The position numbers and the translations under genes were made by a program. DNA of 64,000 nt. It comes from JABDIP01 sp965227455. GTDB taxonomy: Bacteria; Pseudomonadota; Alphaproteobacteria; DSM-16000; Inquilinaceae. The first letter of the stretch is position 1, and every line of letters starts with the position of its first letter. The stretch is taken from contig OZ245752.1 of the NCBI GenBank assembly GCA_965227455.1, positions 3,162,001 to 3,226,000 of the forward strand, read 5' to 3'. The notes beneath the pieces were generated by a model. That model saw only the letters and a program-made list of their open reading frames with translations, had not been told where the DNA came from and ran no database searches. Below, in pieces: positions 1 through 8,497 of the stretch.

Positions 1-111
1 ACCATGGCCCGTGTCGACCGGCTGTTCGGCGTGACCATGCCGGAACGCGGCATCTCGCAGCTCGTCTCCGTCGACCTGCAGCGCGCCGAGGAGCTGCGCC
101 AGACAGCGTGA
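1..111 (+). CDS. smc: Chromosome partition protein SMC, C-terminal end (partial)
   Basis: Only the last 36 residues are inside the window, read in frame 1 to a TGA at 109-111. They carry the MARVDRLFGVTMPERGISQL pattern, followed by VSVDLQ. From family knowledge this is the extreme end of the ATPase head of alphaproteobacterial SMC, just after the D-loop and H-loop region. SMC is a condensin ATPase that organises and segregates the chromosome. In Rhodospirillales smc commonly sits just before atpI, as here. The assignment rests on a short tail, so it depends on remembered similarity; the 5' part lies outside the window. Confidence 0.8.
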   Translation, partial: TMARVDRLFGVTMPERGISQLVSVDLQRAEELRQTA

Positions 112-137
112 GTCGGACACAGTTGGCTTCAGCTGTG

Positions 138-260
138 CCCCCCTCACCCTAACCCTCTCCCGCAAGGGGAGAGGGGACCCAATCGTGCCAGGCCATCCTG
201 CCCCTCTCCCCTTGTGGGAGAGGGAGGGACCCGCGGCGAAGCCGTGGGAGGGTGAGGGGG
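138..260. repeat. REP-like intergenic inverted repeat
   Basis: The outer arms CCCCCTCACC (139-148) and GGTGAGGGGG (251-260) are perfect reverse complements. Inside lie two further hairpins built on CCCTCTCCC/GGGAGAGGG modules (about 153-177 and 201-225). This CCCTCACCCTAACCCTCTCCC type of palindrome is a familiar dispersed intergenic repeat in high-GC Proteobacteria. It sits between smc and atpI, so a folded RNA could end smc transcription or stabilise its 3' end, but there is no U-tract. Confidence 0.75.
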
Positions 261-330
261 CCTGCAAATCCTCTGAATTCGTGAATTCCCGACCGCCGCA
301 CAATCCGCCGTTTCGCACCGGTTTCCATTC

Positions 331-359
331 TTGACAGCGATGCCGGCCACTCCTTAAGT
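331..359 (+). promoter_or_regulatory. Candidate promoter of the F0 atp operon
   Basis: A perfect TTGACA (331-336) is followed, after 17 bases, by TTAAGT (354-359), a weak -10 with 3 of 6 matches. It lies about 60 bases before the GTG start of atpI, the first gene of the operon. The -35 match is strong and the -10 is poor. Confidence 0.45.
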
Positions 360-420
360 TGCGGCGCGTTTCGGCGGGGGGCGAGGCCAGAGCCGCCAAA
401 GCCTAGGAAAACAGCGCGTT

Positions 421-789
421 GTGACAGAGGGGGACCGCGACCGGCCCGCATCGGAGGACAAGGGATCGCTGAAGGCGCTGGACAGGCGCCTGGAAGCGGC
501 CAGGTCCAGGCAAGGGCGTCCGGGCGCAGGACGGGGCAGCGTCAGCTCCGAAGGTATGGGCGCCGGCATGCGCATCGCCGTAGAGCTGGTGGCCGCCATT
601 CTGGTCGGTACCGGTATCGGTATCGCCCTCGACAAATGGTTGGGGACACAGCCTTGGCTGCTGATCCTGTTCTTCCTGCTGGGCTGCGCGGCAGCGTTCC
701 GCAACGTCTATCGGGCGGCCCAGGAGATCGAACGCCAGGCCAAGGAGCGCAAGGCGGCCGAAGAGGCCGACCGGCGGAAGACTGAGTAG
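421..789 (+). CDS. atpI: ATP synthase accessory protein AtpI
   Basis: A 122-residue protein with a polar, charged N-terminus (about 1-48), two hydrophobic segments (about 50-70 and 76-92) and a Lys/Glu/Arg-rich tail. The pattern GTGIGIALDKWLGTQPW between the two helices is typical of the AtpI/Gct-related family. AtpI helps assemble the c-ring of the F0 sector in the inner membrane. The GTG start at 421 gives the usual alphaproteobacterial length; an internal ATG near residue 46 would cut into the first helix's lead-in. It is the first gene of atpI-atpB-atpE-atpF'-atpF and ends 15 bases before atpB. Confidence 0.85.
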   Translation: MTEGDRDRPASEDKGSLKALDRRLEAARSRQGRPGAGRGSVSSEGMGAGMRIAVELVAAILVGTGIGIALDKWLGTQPWLLILFFLLGCAAAFRNVYRAAQEIERQAKERKAAEEADRRKTE

Positions 790-804
790 ACTGGGAGTGA
801 CCGC

Positions 805-1527
805 GTGGCGGGGCCGCTGGAACAGTTCGAGGTGAAGCCGTTCGTTCCGATCCAGATCGGCGAGCTGGACCTCTCCTTCACCAATTCGTCGGCGTATATG
901 GTGATCGCCGCCGCGCTGGCGACGGTGTTCCTGGTCGCCAGCATGAGCGGCCGGGCCCTGGTGCCGACCCGCTGGCAGTCGCTGGCGGAGATCTTCTACG
1001 AAGTCATCGCCAACATGCTTCGGGATAATGTCGGCAGCGGCGGCCGGCCGTACTTCCCGTTCATCTTCACGCTGTTCATCTTCGTGCTGTTCTGCAACGT
1101 GATCGGCATGGTGCCGGGATCGTTCACCGTCACCAGCCACATCATTGTGACCTTCGGCCTCGCGGGCGTGGTCTTCATCGGCGTGACGATCATCGGCATT
1201 TGGAAGCACGGCTTCAAATTCCTCAGCCTGTTCTTCCCGCACGGGGCGCCATGGTGGACCGCCTTCATCCTGATACCGGTCGAGTTGGTGTCCTATCTGT
1301 CGCGGCCGGTCAGCCTGTCGGTGCGCCTGTTCGCCAACATGACGGTGGGGCACGTGCTGCTGAAGGTGATCGCCGGCTTCATCGCCCTGATGGGCATTTT
1401 CGGGGTCGTGCCGTTTGCGTTCCTGATCCCGCTGACCGCGCTTGAGATCGGCATCGCCGTCCTGCAGGCCTATATCTTTACCATCCTCTCCTGCGTCTAT
1501 CTCCACGACGCGCTGCACCTGCACTAA
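805..1527 (+). CDS. atpB: F0F1 ATP synthase subunit a
   Basis: A 240-residue polytopic inner-membrane protein that forms the two proton half-channels beside the c-ring. The essential arginine is visible in SLSVRLFANM (Arg174), and the flanking LIPVELVSYLSRPVSL pattern is characteristic. The N-terminus places the first helix after an EQFEVKPFVPIQIG stretch typical of alphaproteobacteria. Start is GTG at 805, 15 bases after atpI. Length matches the family (about 240-250). Confidence 0.97.
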   Translation: MAGPLEQFEVKPFVPIQIGELDLSFTNSSAYMVIAAALATVFLVASMSGRALVPTRWQSLAEIFYEVIANMLRDNVGSGGRPYFPFIFTLFIFVLFCNVIGMVPGSFTVTSHIIVTFGLAGVVFIGVTIIGIWKHGFKFLSLFFPHGAPWWTAFILIPVELVSYLSRPVSLSVRLFANMTVGHVLLKVIAGFIALMGIFGVVPFAFLIPLTALEIGIAVLQAYIFTILSCVYLHDALHLH

Positions 1528-1588
1528 CCACGTTAATGGGGCCGCCCGGTCCCGCAAGAAAACACGGAAACCTAGGAAGGACATCATC

Positions 1589-1813
1589 ATGGAAGCTGAA
1601 GCGGCCAAGTTCATCGGCGCAGGCCTTGCGGCCATCGGCATGATCGGCGCCGGCATCGGCGTGGGCAACGTCTGGTCCAGCTACATCTCGGCCCTGGCCC
1701 GCAACCCGGCCTCGAAGGACGAGATCGGCGCCAACATCTGGATCGGCTTCGCCGTGACGGAAGCGATCGCGCTGTTCGCGCTGATCATCGGCCTGATCTC
1801 CCTGTTCGGCTAA
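1589..1813 (+). CDS. atpE: F0F1 ATP synthase subunit c
   Basis: A 74-residue hairpin of two membrane helices, the monomer of the rotating c-ring. The first helix holds the glycine motif GAGIGVG. The second holds the proton-carrying Glu58 in FAVTEAIALF. The loop has the RNP motif (ARNPASKDE) that contacts F1. The ATG at 1589 follows AGGAAGG at 1574-1580 with ideal spacing, which rules out the longer reading that begins inside atpB. Length and residues are ordinary for alphaproteobacteria, with no Na+-type ligand pattern noted. Confidence 0.97.
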   Translation: MEAEAAKFIGAGLAAIGMIGAGIGVGNVWSSYISALARNPASKDEIGANIWIGFAVTEAIALFALIIGLISLFG

Positions 1814-1863
1814 GCCGACAGGATTGCCGCCGGCAGGTAGGGCCGGCGGCGAGGACACGCGCC

Positions 1864-2355
1864 ATGCCTCAATTCGACCCGTATTGGTTCGCCAGCCAGC
1901 TCATGTGGCTCGGGATCATCTTCGTCATCCTGTATCTGGTGATGAGCCGGCTGGTCCTGCCGCGCATCGGCGAGGTGCTGGAGGAGCGCTCGGAGCGTAT
2001 CGCCGACGATCTCGACAAGGCCGGCTCTCTCAAGAAGGAGGCGGAGACCGTCATCGCCGCCTATGAGGCGGCGTTGCAGAAGGCCCGAGGTGAAGCCAGC
2101 GCGGTGCTGGCGCAGGCCGGCCAGGAGGTCTCCGAGATGGCCTCCAAGCGCCAGGCCGAGTTCGCCCAGGGGCTGGCGGAGAAGACCGCCGCCGCCGAGC
2201 AGCGCATCGCCGCCGCGAAGGAAGAGGCCAAGGCGCAGATCCGCGAGATCGCCATCGGCGCCGCCGGCGACGTGGTCGAGCGGCTGACCGGCTCCGCGGC
2301 GGATAAATCCGCCATCGCCGGCGGTGTCGATGCCGCCCTGAAGGAGCCCCGGTGA
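1864..2355 (+). CDS. atpF': F0F1 ATP synthase subunit b'
   Basis: A 163-residue protein with one membrane helix (about 9-33, WFASQLMWLGIIFVILYLVM) followed by a long alanine/glutamate/lysine-rich coiled coil. It is the b' half of the hetero-dimeric peripheral stalk found in alphaproteobacteria and phototrophs. The PRIGEVLEERSERIADDLDKA stretch after the helix is characteristic. Unlike many alphaproteobacterial b' subunits it has no long N-terminal extension; the extension is on its partner atpF. Its TGA overlaps the ATG of atpF by one base, suggesting coupled, stoichiometric translation. Confidence 0.95.
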   Translation: MPQFDPYWFASQLMWLGIIFVILYLVMSRLVLPRIGEVLEERSERIADDLDKAGSLKKEAETVIAAYEAALQKARGEASAVLAQAGQEVSEMASKRQAEFAQGLAEKTAAAEQRIAAAKEEAKAQIREIAIGAAGDVVERLTGSAADKSAIAGGVDAALKEPR

Positions 2356-3164
2356 TGGGCGACGACGCCATCCTGACGCTCGCCCAGGCGACCACCGAGA
2401 CCCAGGAGCCTGCGACGGAAGACCCGGCCGCAACCGAGCAGCCCACCGAAGAAGCGCCTGCGGCGGAGGGGACGGAAGCGGACGCCGCAGCGGAGGGGGC
2501 CGACGCTGCTGCCGAAGGCGCTGGCGATGAGGGCATCATCGAGACCATCGTCGATGCGGTCACCGACGTCGTCGAGGACATCGTTCCCGGCGAAGGCGAG
2601 GCCGCCGGCGAGGGAGAAACCCCGGCCACGGGCGAGACCGTCGGTGTCGCCGACGATCCGGGCGAAGCGGCCGACGATCATGCCGGCATCGCTACCGAGG
2701 TCTGGCTGGTCCTGGCGCTGGTGGCGCTGATCGTCCTGGCCTTCCGGCCCGCCAAGCGGGCCATCCTCGGTGCCCTGGACAGCCGCGCCGACCGCATCCG
2801 CGATGAGTTGGAGGAGGCCCAGCGGCTGCGCGAGGAGGCACAGGCGGCTCTGGCCAACTTCCAGCGACGGCAGCGCGACGCCATGGGCGAGGCGGAGGAG
2901 ATCATCGCCCATGCCCGGGCCGAGGCCGACCGGCTGCGCGAGCACGCCGCCGAGGAGCTGGAGGCGACCCTGAAGCGCCGCGAGGCCATGGCCATGGATC
3001 GCATCGCCCAGGCCGAGGCGGCCGCGACCGCCGAAGTCCGCGGCGTCGCCGTCGATGTGGCCATCTCCGCGGCCCGCGAAGTTATCGGCGGCCGGCTCGA
3101 CAAATCCAAGGCCAACGCCCTGGTCGACGACGCCATCAAGGACCTGCCTAACAAGCTGCACTGA
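2355..3164 (+). CDS. atpF: F0F1 ATP synthase subunit b with long acidic N-terminal extension
   Basis: A 269-residue protein from the ATG at 2355 (a GTG at 2352 is an alternative). The canonical part starts with a membrane helix at about 113-130 and RPAKRAILGALDSR, followed by the coiled coil of the peripheral stalk. The first 110 residues are very unusual: a low-complexity Ala/Glu/Asp/Thr/Pro sequence with one possible amphipathic stretch (IIETIVDAVTDVVEDIV, about 61-77). Typical subunit b is about 160-190 residues. The extension would lie on the periplasmic side. Last gene of the F0 operon; it ends 7 bases before a convergent gene, with no visible terminator. Confidence 0.93.
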   Translation: MGDDAILTLAQATTETQEPATEDPAATEQPTEEAPAAEGTEADAAAEGADAAAEGAGDEGIIETIVDAVTDVVEDIVPGEGEAAGEGETPATGETVGVADDPGEAADDHAGIATEVWLVLALVALIVLAFRPAKRAILGALDSRADRIRDELEEAQRLREEAQAALANFQRRQRDAMGEAEEIIAHARAEADRLREHAAEELEATLKRREAMAMDRIAQAEAAATAEVRGVAVDVAISAAREVIGGRLDKSKANALVDDAIKDLPNKLH

Positions 3165-3171
3165 AGATCGG

Positions 3172-3711
3172 TCAGTCGGCCTCAGGACGTATCCTCTTGG
3201 CATCCGCGCGCGCCAATCCGACCACCACGCTATTGCCTAGTCGGTCGACGCTGAGCACCGCGTATTCTGCGTCCAGGTAGTCGCCAATTCGACCCTCGGT
3301 CACCACGAAGAACCCGTCGCCGAAGGAAAGCCTGGGGCGATCCGATGGCCACAGGCCCAGCCCGGCTGGTGCGAACCGATAGGCGACGATCACATCGTGA
3401 TTCTCCGCCACGCCGGGCTCGATAAACGTCGCGCCGATGACGATATCGGCGTCGTCGAGGGTCACGCCGATTGTGCCTTCGGCCGGCTTCGTCCCGGCAT
3501 GCAGCTCCACCTGGATGTCGGGCAGATCGTAGACCAACTCGATCCGATCGCCCCGGGACAGATCCCTCGGGCCGAGGGGCACGAGCGGCATCAGCATGAC
3601 CCGGCCGGTTTCGGCAATGCGCTCCCGGTCGCCGATACGGCTGCCGACGAAGACCAGCAGCGCCGCAATGCCCATCAACAGGGCCGCGACAAAGACCCAT
3701 CTGCGGCTCAT
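3172..3711 (-). CDS. GDYXXLXXXXXY-type membrane-anchored protein
   Basis: A 179-residue protein with a single N-terminal membrane anchor (about 5-24) and a periplasmic domain containing two related halves, one with RDLSRGDRIELVYDL and one with EGRIGDYLDAEYAVL. This matches the GDYXXLXXXXXY family (COG4929-like), whose function is unknown. Members often sit beside DUF2157/DUF4401 membrane proteins; no such partner is seen here. It is convergent with atpF and lies downstream of gcvPB in the same direction, 53 bases away, so it could be read through from the gcv operon. Confidence 0.6.
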   Translation of the reverse strand: MSRRWVFVAALLMGIAALLVFVGSRIGDRERIAETGRVMLMPLVPLGPRDLSRGDRIELVYDLPDIQVELHAGTKPAEGTIGVTLDDADIVIGATFIEPGVAENHDVIVAYRFAPAGLGLWPSDRPRLSFGDGFFVVTEGRIGDYLDAEYAVLSVDRLGNSVVVGLARADAKRIRPEAD

Positions 3712-3764
3712 GTTTCCCGAGCGGGCCTCGGACGTCGTGGGCCGAGACCAGGCCCCGTCCGTCC

Positions 3765-5306
3765 CTATTCCGCCGCCGCCTTGGTCTCCGGATCCGGGCG
3801 CCAGCGCAGCACCGGTTTGCGGGCGGCGCCGGTTTCGTCCAGCCGGCGGCGCGGGGTGTGATAGGGCGCGCCGGCGAAGTACTCCGTATCGCCGGACTTG
3901 GCGCGCTCCGTTAGCGACCGCATGGTGGCGATGAACTGGTCCAGCGTGTCCTTGTTCTCGGTCTCGGTCGGCTCGATCAGCATGGCGCCATGGACGACCA
4001 GCGGGAAATACATGGTCATCGGGTGGAAGCCCTCATCCATCATCGCCTTGGCGAAGTCCAGCGTGCTGACCCCGGTATCCGCCAGGAACCTGTCGTCGAA
4101 CAGCACCTCATGCATGCAGGGGCCGTCGAAGGACGGGGTCATCACGTCCTGCAGCGACGCCATGACGTAGTTGGCGTTCAGCACCGAATCGCCGGAGACC
4201 TGCCACAGCCCGTCGGCGCCGTGGCTGAGGATGTAGGAGAGCGCCCGGGTGAACATGCCCATCTGGCCGTTGAAGCCCTTCATGCGGCCGAAGGTCTTGC
4301 CCGTCCCGGCCGCGTCATCGGCGTGCTCCACCAGACGCAGTCCGTTTGGGCCATGCACGACCGCCGGCACCGGCGCATAGGGCGCCAACGCCTCGGACAG
4401 CACCACCGGCCCCGCCCCCGGACCGCCGCCGCCATGGGGCGTGGAGAAGGTCTTGTGCAGGTTGATGTGCATGGCGTCGATGCCGAGATCGCCCGGCCGC
4501 ACCCGGCCGACGATGGCGTTGAAATTGGCGCCGTCGCAGTAAAACAGCCCGCCTGCCTCGTGCAGCGCGTCGGCGATCTCCTTGATATCGGTCTCGAACA
4601 GCCCGCAGGTGTTCGGATTGGTCAGCATGATCGCCGCCACATCGGGCCCGAGCTTGTCGCGGAAAGCCGCCAGGTCCACACGGCCCCGATCGTCGGCGGG
4701 GATCGAATCCACGGTGAAGCCGAGGGCCGCGGCGGTTGCCGGGTTGGTGCCATGGGCCGATTCCGGCACCAACACGCGATGCCGGCCCTCGGCTTGGCCC
4801 TCGCCGCGATCCTCCAGAGCCGAGCGGATCGCCATCATTCCGCACAGCTCGCCATGGGCGCCGGCGCCGGGGGTCATGGCGACCGCCGGCATGCCGGTCA
4901 GCGTCTTCAGCCATCCCGCCAGGGTATCGATCAGCTTCAGGGCGCCCTGGACCGTGCTTTCCGGTTGCAGCGGGTGCACGTCCGCGAATCCGGGAAGCCG
5001 CGCCATCTTCTCGTTGAGGCGCGGATTGTGTTTCATGGTGCAGGAGCCGAGCGGATACAGCCCCGCATCGATGGCAAAATTCTTCTGGCTGAGCCGCGTA
5101 AAGTGGCGCATCACGTCCGGCTCGGAGAGCCCCGGCAGGCCGATCGAGGCGCGCCGGCCGGCATCGCCCAGGCGGGTGTCCTTCATTACCGGATCGGCAA
5201 TGTCGACACCGCTCTGGCCCGGCCGGTCCTGCTCGAAGATCAGCGGCTCCTCAATGTCGAGGCCGCGATTGCCGGTGGAGGTCGGTGTCGTGCGGTCATA
5301 GGCCAT
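3765..5306 (-). CDS. gcvPB: Glycine dehydrogenase (decarboxylating) subunit 2
   Basis: The C-terminal half of the split P protein of the glycine cleavage system. This PLP enzyme decarboxylates glycine and passes the aminomethyl group to lipoyl-GcvH. The PLP lysine is in INLHKTFSTPHGGGGPG, and the GSCTMKHNPR motif marks the N-terminal part. The start at 5306 (MAYDRTT) is preferred because AAGGAGG lies 7 bases upstream; a nine-residue longer reading lacks this. Its ATG overlaps the TGA of gcvPA by one base. About 513 residues, slightly long with an ordinary N-terminal lead. Confidence 0.95.
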   Translation of the reverse strand: MAYDRTTPTSTGNRGLDIEEPLIFEQDRPGQSGVDIADPVMKDTRLGDAGRRASIGLPGLSEPDVMRHFTRLSQKNFAIDAGLYPLGSCTMKHNPRLNEKMARLPGFADVHPLQPESTVQGALKLIDTLAGWLKTLTGMPAVAMTPGAGAHGELCGMMAIRSALEDRGEGQAEGRHRVLVPESAHGTNPATAAALGFTVDSIPADDRGRVDLAAFRDKLGPDVAAIMLTNPNTCGLFETDIKEIADALHEAGGLFYCDGANFNAIVGRVRPGDLGIDAMHINLHKTFSTPHGGGGPGAGPVVLSEALAPYAPVPAVVHGPNGLRLVEHADDAAGTGKTFGRMKGFNGQMGMFTRALSYILSHGADGLWQVSGDSVLNANYVMASLQDVMTPSFDGPCMHEVLFDDRFLADTGVSTLDFAKAMMDEGFHPMTMYFPLVVHGAMLIEPTETENKDTLDQFIATMRSLTERAKSGDTEYFAGAPYHTPRRRLDETGAARKPVLRWRPDPETKAAAE

Positions 5307-6652
5307 CACAGGACCTCCTTCAGGGCGTCGCAAAGCGCCTGCATGTCGTCATTCGTGGTCAGCTCGGTGGCCGCCACCAGCAGCAGATCGGCCAGATCGT
5401 CGCGGCCGGGATAGAGCCGGCTGACCGGCACGCCGGCCAGCACACCCTGATCGGCGAGGCGGTCGACCACCTCCGACGCCTGTTTGGCAAGGCGGATGGT
5501 GAATTCGTTGAACAGGCTGTCGTTCAGCACCTCGACACCGGGCACCGCGCCCAGCATGTCAGCCAGGCGAATGGCATGGGCATGGTTGGTCTCGGCCAGC
5601 CGGGTCAGCCCCTGCTCGCCCAGCAGGCTGAGATGGATGGTAAAGGCCAGCGCGCAGAGCCCGCTATTGGTGCAGATGTTGCTGGTCGCCTTCTCGCGGC
5701 GGATATGCTGCTCGCGGGTCGACAGGGTCAGGACATAGCCGCGCCGACCCTCGGCATCGACGGTCTCGCCGCACAGCCGTCCCGGCATCTGGCGGACCAG
5801 CTTGTCGCGGGTGGCGAACAGGCCCACATGGGGGCCGCCGAAATTGACCGCGTTGCCCAGGGACTGGCCCTCGGCCACCACGATGTCCGCACCCATCTCG
5901 CCGGGCGGCGTCAGCAGGCCCAGCGAGACGATCTCGGTCACCGCCACGATCAACAGCGCGCCCTTGGCCTGGCAGGCCTTGGCCAGCCCGCTCAAATCCC
6001 GTACCCGGCCGAACAGGTCGGGGTTCTGCACCACCACGCAGGAGGTCTGATCATCGATCAGCGCCGTGAGGTCCTCCTTGCCGGAGGCATCCGGCTCCGC
6101 CTCGACCAGCTCGAAGCCGGTGAAATGGGCGATGGTCGCGGTGGATTCCCGGTAATGGGGATGCAGGCCGCCGGACAGCACCGCCTTGCAGCGGCGGGTG
6201 ACCCGGTTGGCCATCATCACCGCTTCCGCGCAGGATGTGGCGCCGTCATACATGGACGCGTTGGCCACATCCATGCCGGTCAGCAGCGCCACCTGGGTCT
6301 GGAACTCGAAGAGATATTGCAGCGTGCCCTGGGTTACCTCCGGCTGATACGGCGTATAGGAGGTCAGGAACTCGCCGCGCTGGATCAGGTAATCGACCGT
6401 CGCCGGCACGTGGTGGCGATAGGCGCCGGCACCCAGGAAGCTGGGCACCGATCCGGCCGGAACCGATTCCGCCGCCATGGCGCCCAGGAACCGCTCGACC
6501 TGGAGCTCGCCCTGGTGGTCCGGCAGCCCGGCGATCCGCCCGTCGAGCCGGGCGGAGGCCGGCACATCCTCGAACAGCGCATCGACGCTGGGCACTCCGA
6601 TGGTCGCCAGCATCGCCTGCCGGTCGGCATCGGTCAGGGGCAGATACCGCAT
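5306..6652 (-). CDS. gcvPA: Glycine dehydrogenase (decarboxylating) subunit 1
   Basis: A 448-residue protein, the N-terminal half of the split P protein, partner of GcvPB. The start MRYLPLTDADR, the FLGAGAYRHHVPA motif and TPYQPEVTQGTLQ are signatures of this subunit. The YDGATSCAEA stretch near residue 150 is also typical. It forms an alpha2beta2 P complex in the cytoplasm. Its ATG overlaps the stop of gcvH (TGA at 6652-6654) by one base, and its own stop overlaps the ATG of gcvPB, so gcvH, gcvPA and gcvPB look translationally coupled. Confidence 0.95.
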   Translation of the reverse strand: MRYLPLTDADRQAMLATIGVPSVDALFEDVPASARLDGRIAGLPDHQGELQVERFLGAMAAESVPAGSVPSFLGAGAYRHHVPATVDYLIQRGEFLTSYTPYQPEVTQGTLQYLFEFQTQVALLTGMDVANASMYDGATSCAEAVMMANRVTRRCKAVLSGGLHPHYRESTATIAHFTGFELVEAEPDASGKEDLTALIDDQTSCVVVQNPDLFGRVRDLSGLAKACQAKGALLIVAVTEIVSLGLLTPPGEMGADIVVAEGQSLGNAVNFGGPHVGLFATRDKLVRQMPGRLCGETVDAEGRRGYVLTLSTREQHIRREKATSNICTNSGLCALAFTIHLSLLGEQGLTRLAETNHAHAIRLADMLGAVPGVEVLNDSLFNEFTIRLAKQASEVVDRLADQGVLAGVPVSRLYPGRDDLADLLLVAATELTTNDDMQALCDALKEVL

Positions 6653-7029
6653 CAGGCCAGGCCCTCGACGTGGCTCTTATACGCGGCCTCGTCCATCAGC
6701 CCGTCCAGTTCCCCGGCGTCGGCGATTTTCAGCTTGAAGAACCAGCCTTCGCCGGCCGGATCGCTGTTGACCAGCGCCGGGTCGTCGGCGATCGCCTGGT
6801 TGGCCTCGATGATCTCCCCGGCCACCGGCGCGTAGATCTCGCTGGCCGCCTTGACCGACTCCACCACCGCGGCCTCGCCGCCCTTCTCGACCGCCTTGCC
6901 GGCATCCGGCAGTTCGACGAACACCACGTCGCCCAGCTGCTCCTGGGCATAATCGGTGATGCCGACGGTGGCGATGTCGCCCTCGATGCGGATCCATTCG
7001 TGGTCTTCGGTGTATTTCAGGGTGCTCAT
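6652..7029 (-). CDS. gcvH: Glycine cleavage system H protein
   Basis: A 125-residue lipoyl carrier protein that shuttles the aminomethyl intermediate between P, T and L proteins. The lipoylated lysine is Lys60 in VVESVKAASE. The N-terminal KYTEDHEWI and the SDPAGEGWFFKLK region are typical. A purine-rich GGAGAGGAAG sits just upstream of the ATG. It lies 42 bases after gcvT and overlaps gcvPA by one base. Confidence 0.97.
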   Translation of the reverse strand: MSTLKYTEDHEWIRIEGDIATVGITDYAQEQLGDVVFVELPDAGKAVEKGGEAAVVESVKAASEIYAPVAGEIIEANQAIADDPALVNSDPAGEGWFFKLKIADAGELDGLMDEAAYKSHVEGLA

Positions 7030-7071
7030 GGTCTTCCTCTCCCAGGTGCCGCCTCTGGCAATGGTTTGGTG

Positions 7072-8202
7072 TCAGCCTCGGTAGTAACGCTGAGGCACGA
7101 AGGGCATCTTCGCGACCTTGGCCGGCAGGGCCTTGCCGCGCACGATCAGTTGGACCGGCGTGTCCGCCTTGGCATGGGCGATGGCCACGTAACCCATGGC
7201 CATGGGGCCGCCCAGGCTCGGACCGAATCCGCCGCTGGTCACGCGGCCGATCTCGTTGCCGTCGGCGTCGGTGATGACGGTTCCCTCCCGCGCCGGCGCC
7301 CGGCCTGCCGGCAACAGGCCGACCCGTCGCCGCGTCACCCCGTCGGCAAGCTGCTGCTGCACCACCGATGCGCCGGGGAAACCGCCTTCTTCGCGCCGGC
7401 GCTTGCCAACCGACCAGGTCAGCGCCGCCTCGATCGGGGTGGTCGTCTCGTCGATGTCGTGGCCGTACAGGCACAGCCCCGCTTCCAGGCGCAGGCTGTC
7501 GCGGGCGCCGAGCCCGATCGCCGCGACCTCCGGCTGGTCCAGCAATTGCCGCGCGAAGGCGTCGCCATCCGCATCGGGGACGGAGATCTCGTAGCCATCC
7601 TCGCCGGTATAGCCGCTGCGGCTGACCATCGCCTCGACGCCGCCGATGGTAAGGGCCGCCGCTGTCATGAAGGGCATGGTGGCCACCGAGGGCGCCAGCC
7701 GTGACAGAACCGCCGCCGCCTGCGGCCCCTGCAGGGCGACCAGCGAACGGTCGTCCAGACGCTGCAGCGTGGCGGTGCCCGACAGCGCGCGCTCGATCAG
7801 TGCGAAATCCGCGTCCTGGCAGGCCGCGTTGACCACCAGGAACAGCGAGTCCTGCCGGTCCGGGTCGGCGGGACGGGTGACCATCAGATCGTCCAGGATC
7901 CCGCCCTGGTCGTTGAGCAGCTGGGTGTAGCGCATCTGTCCCGGCGCCAGCCCCTTGATATCCGCCGGGACCAGGGTCTCCAGCGCCGCCGCGACATCGC
8001 CGTCGGAGCGCAGCCAGGCCTGGCCCATATGGGACACGTCGAACAGGCCGGCCGCGGCCCTTGTATGCAGATGTTCCTTGAGGATGCCGTCGGGGTATTG
8101 CACCGGCATGTCGTAGCCGGCAAACGGCACCATGCGGGCGCCGAGCGCGACATGCAGCCCGTGCAGCGAGGTCTTGCGGAGAGATTCGGTCGTCGAGGTC
8201 AC
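7072..8202 (-). CDS. gcvT: Glycine cleavage system aminomethyltransferase (T protein)
   Basis: A 376-residue tetrahydrofolate-dependent enzyme that releases ammonia and makes 5,10-methylene-THF from the GcvH intermediate. Signatures are the N-terminal MVPFAGYDMPVQY, GLFDVSHMGQ and the central RSGYTGEDGYE. Start is GTG at 8202 with AGGGA eight bases before it. It is the first gene of gcvT-gcvH-gcvPA-gcvPB and follows the tandem glycine riboswitch by about 50 bases, so it should be expressed when glycine is plentiful. GcvL (dihydrolipoyl dehydrogenase) is not in the window. Confidence 0.96.
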   Translation of the reverse strand: MTSTTESLRKTSLHGLHVALGARMVPFAGYDMPVQYPDGILKEHLHTRAAAGLFDVSHMGQAWLRSDGDVAAALETLVPADIKGLAPGQMRYTQLLNDQGGILDDLMVTRPADPDRQDSLFLVVNAACQDADFALIERALSGTATLQRLDDRSLVALQGPQAAAVLSRLAPSVATMPFMTAAALTIGGVEAMVSRSGYTGEDGYEISVPDADGDAFARQLLDQPEVAAIGLGARDSLRLEAGLCLYGHDIDETTTPIEAALTWSVGKRRREEGGFPGASVVQQQLADGVTRRRVGLLPAGRAPAREGTVITDADGNEIGRVTSGGFGPSLGGPMAMGYVAIAHAKADTPVQLIVRGKALPAKVAKMPFVPQRYYRG

Positions 8203-8251
8203 ATCACGGTCCCTGATCAGAGTTGCCGCCGCACGGAACGCCCGCGCGGAC

Positions 8252-8460
8252 AGCCCCCTCTGTCTGGGACCTGAGAGATTGGCCGAGGCCGGTTCTGGAC
8301 CGGGCCCGGTTTACCCCTTCGGTGAGACGGCGCCAGCCGCCTGCTTTCCAGAGTGCCTCGCCCTGCGGTCCGGGTGCCTGAGAGTTTCCGGGGCGGTTGC
8401 TCCTTCGGCGCCGGTCCCGGTCCGCCTGATCGGCGGCCTGACCGAACTCTCCCGCAGGGC
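8252..8460 (-). promoter_or_regulatory. Tandem glycine riboswitch upstream of gcvT
   Basis: Read on the minus strand the leader holds two glycine aptamers. The first (about 8460-8376) contains GGGAGAG, then GCGCCGAAGGAGCAA and ACTCTCAGGCA. The second (about 8375-8252) contains ACCGAAGGGGTAAA and CTCTCAGGTCCCAGACAGAGG. The GCCGAAGG...CAA core and the CTCTCAGG strand are hallmarks of the family, and a short linker joins the aptamers as expected for the cooperative form. Position directly before gcvT fits an on-switch for glycine catabolism. Confidence 0.93.
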
Positions 8461-8497
8461 TCAACGGCAGTGTTGCCTGACATGAGCCAGCGCGTTC

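Noticed and set aside
403..1668. 421-residue open frame antisense to atpI-atpB-atpE
   Set aside because: It mirrors three certain genes on the other strand and has a histidine/arginine/glutamine-rich composition typical of high-GC antisense frames.
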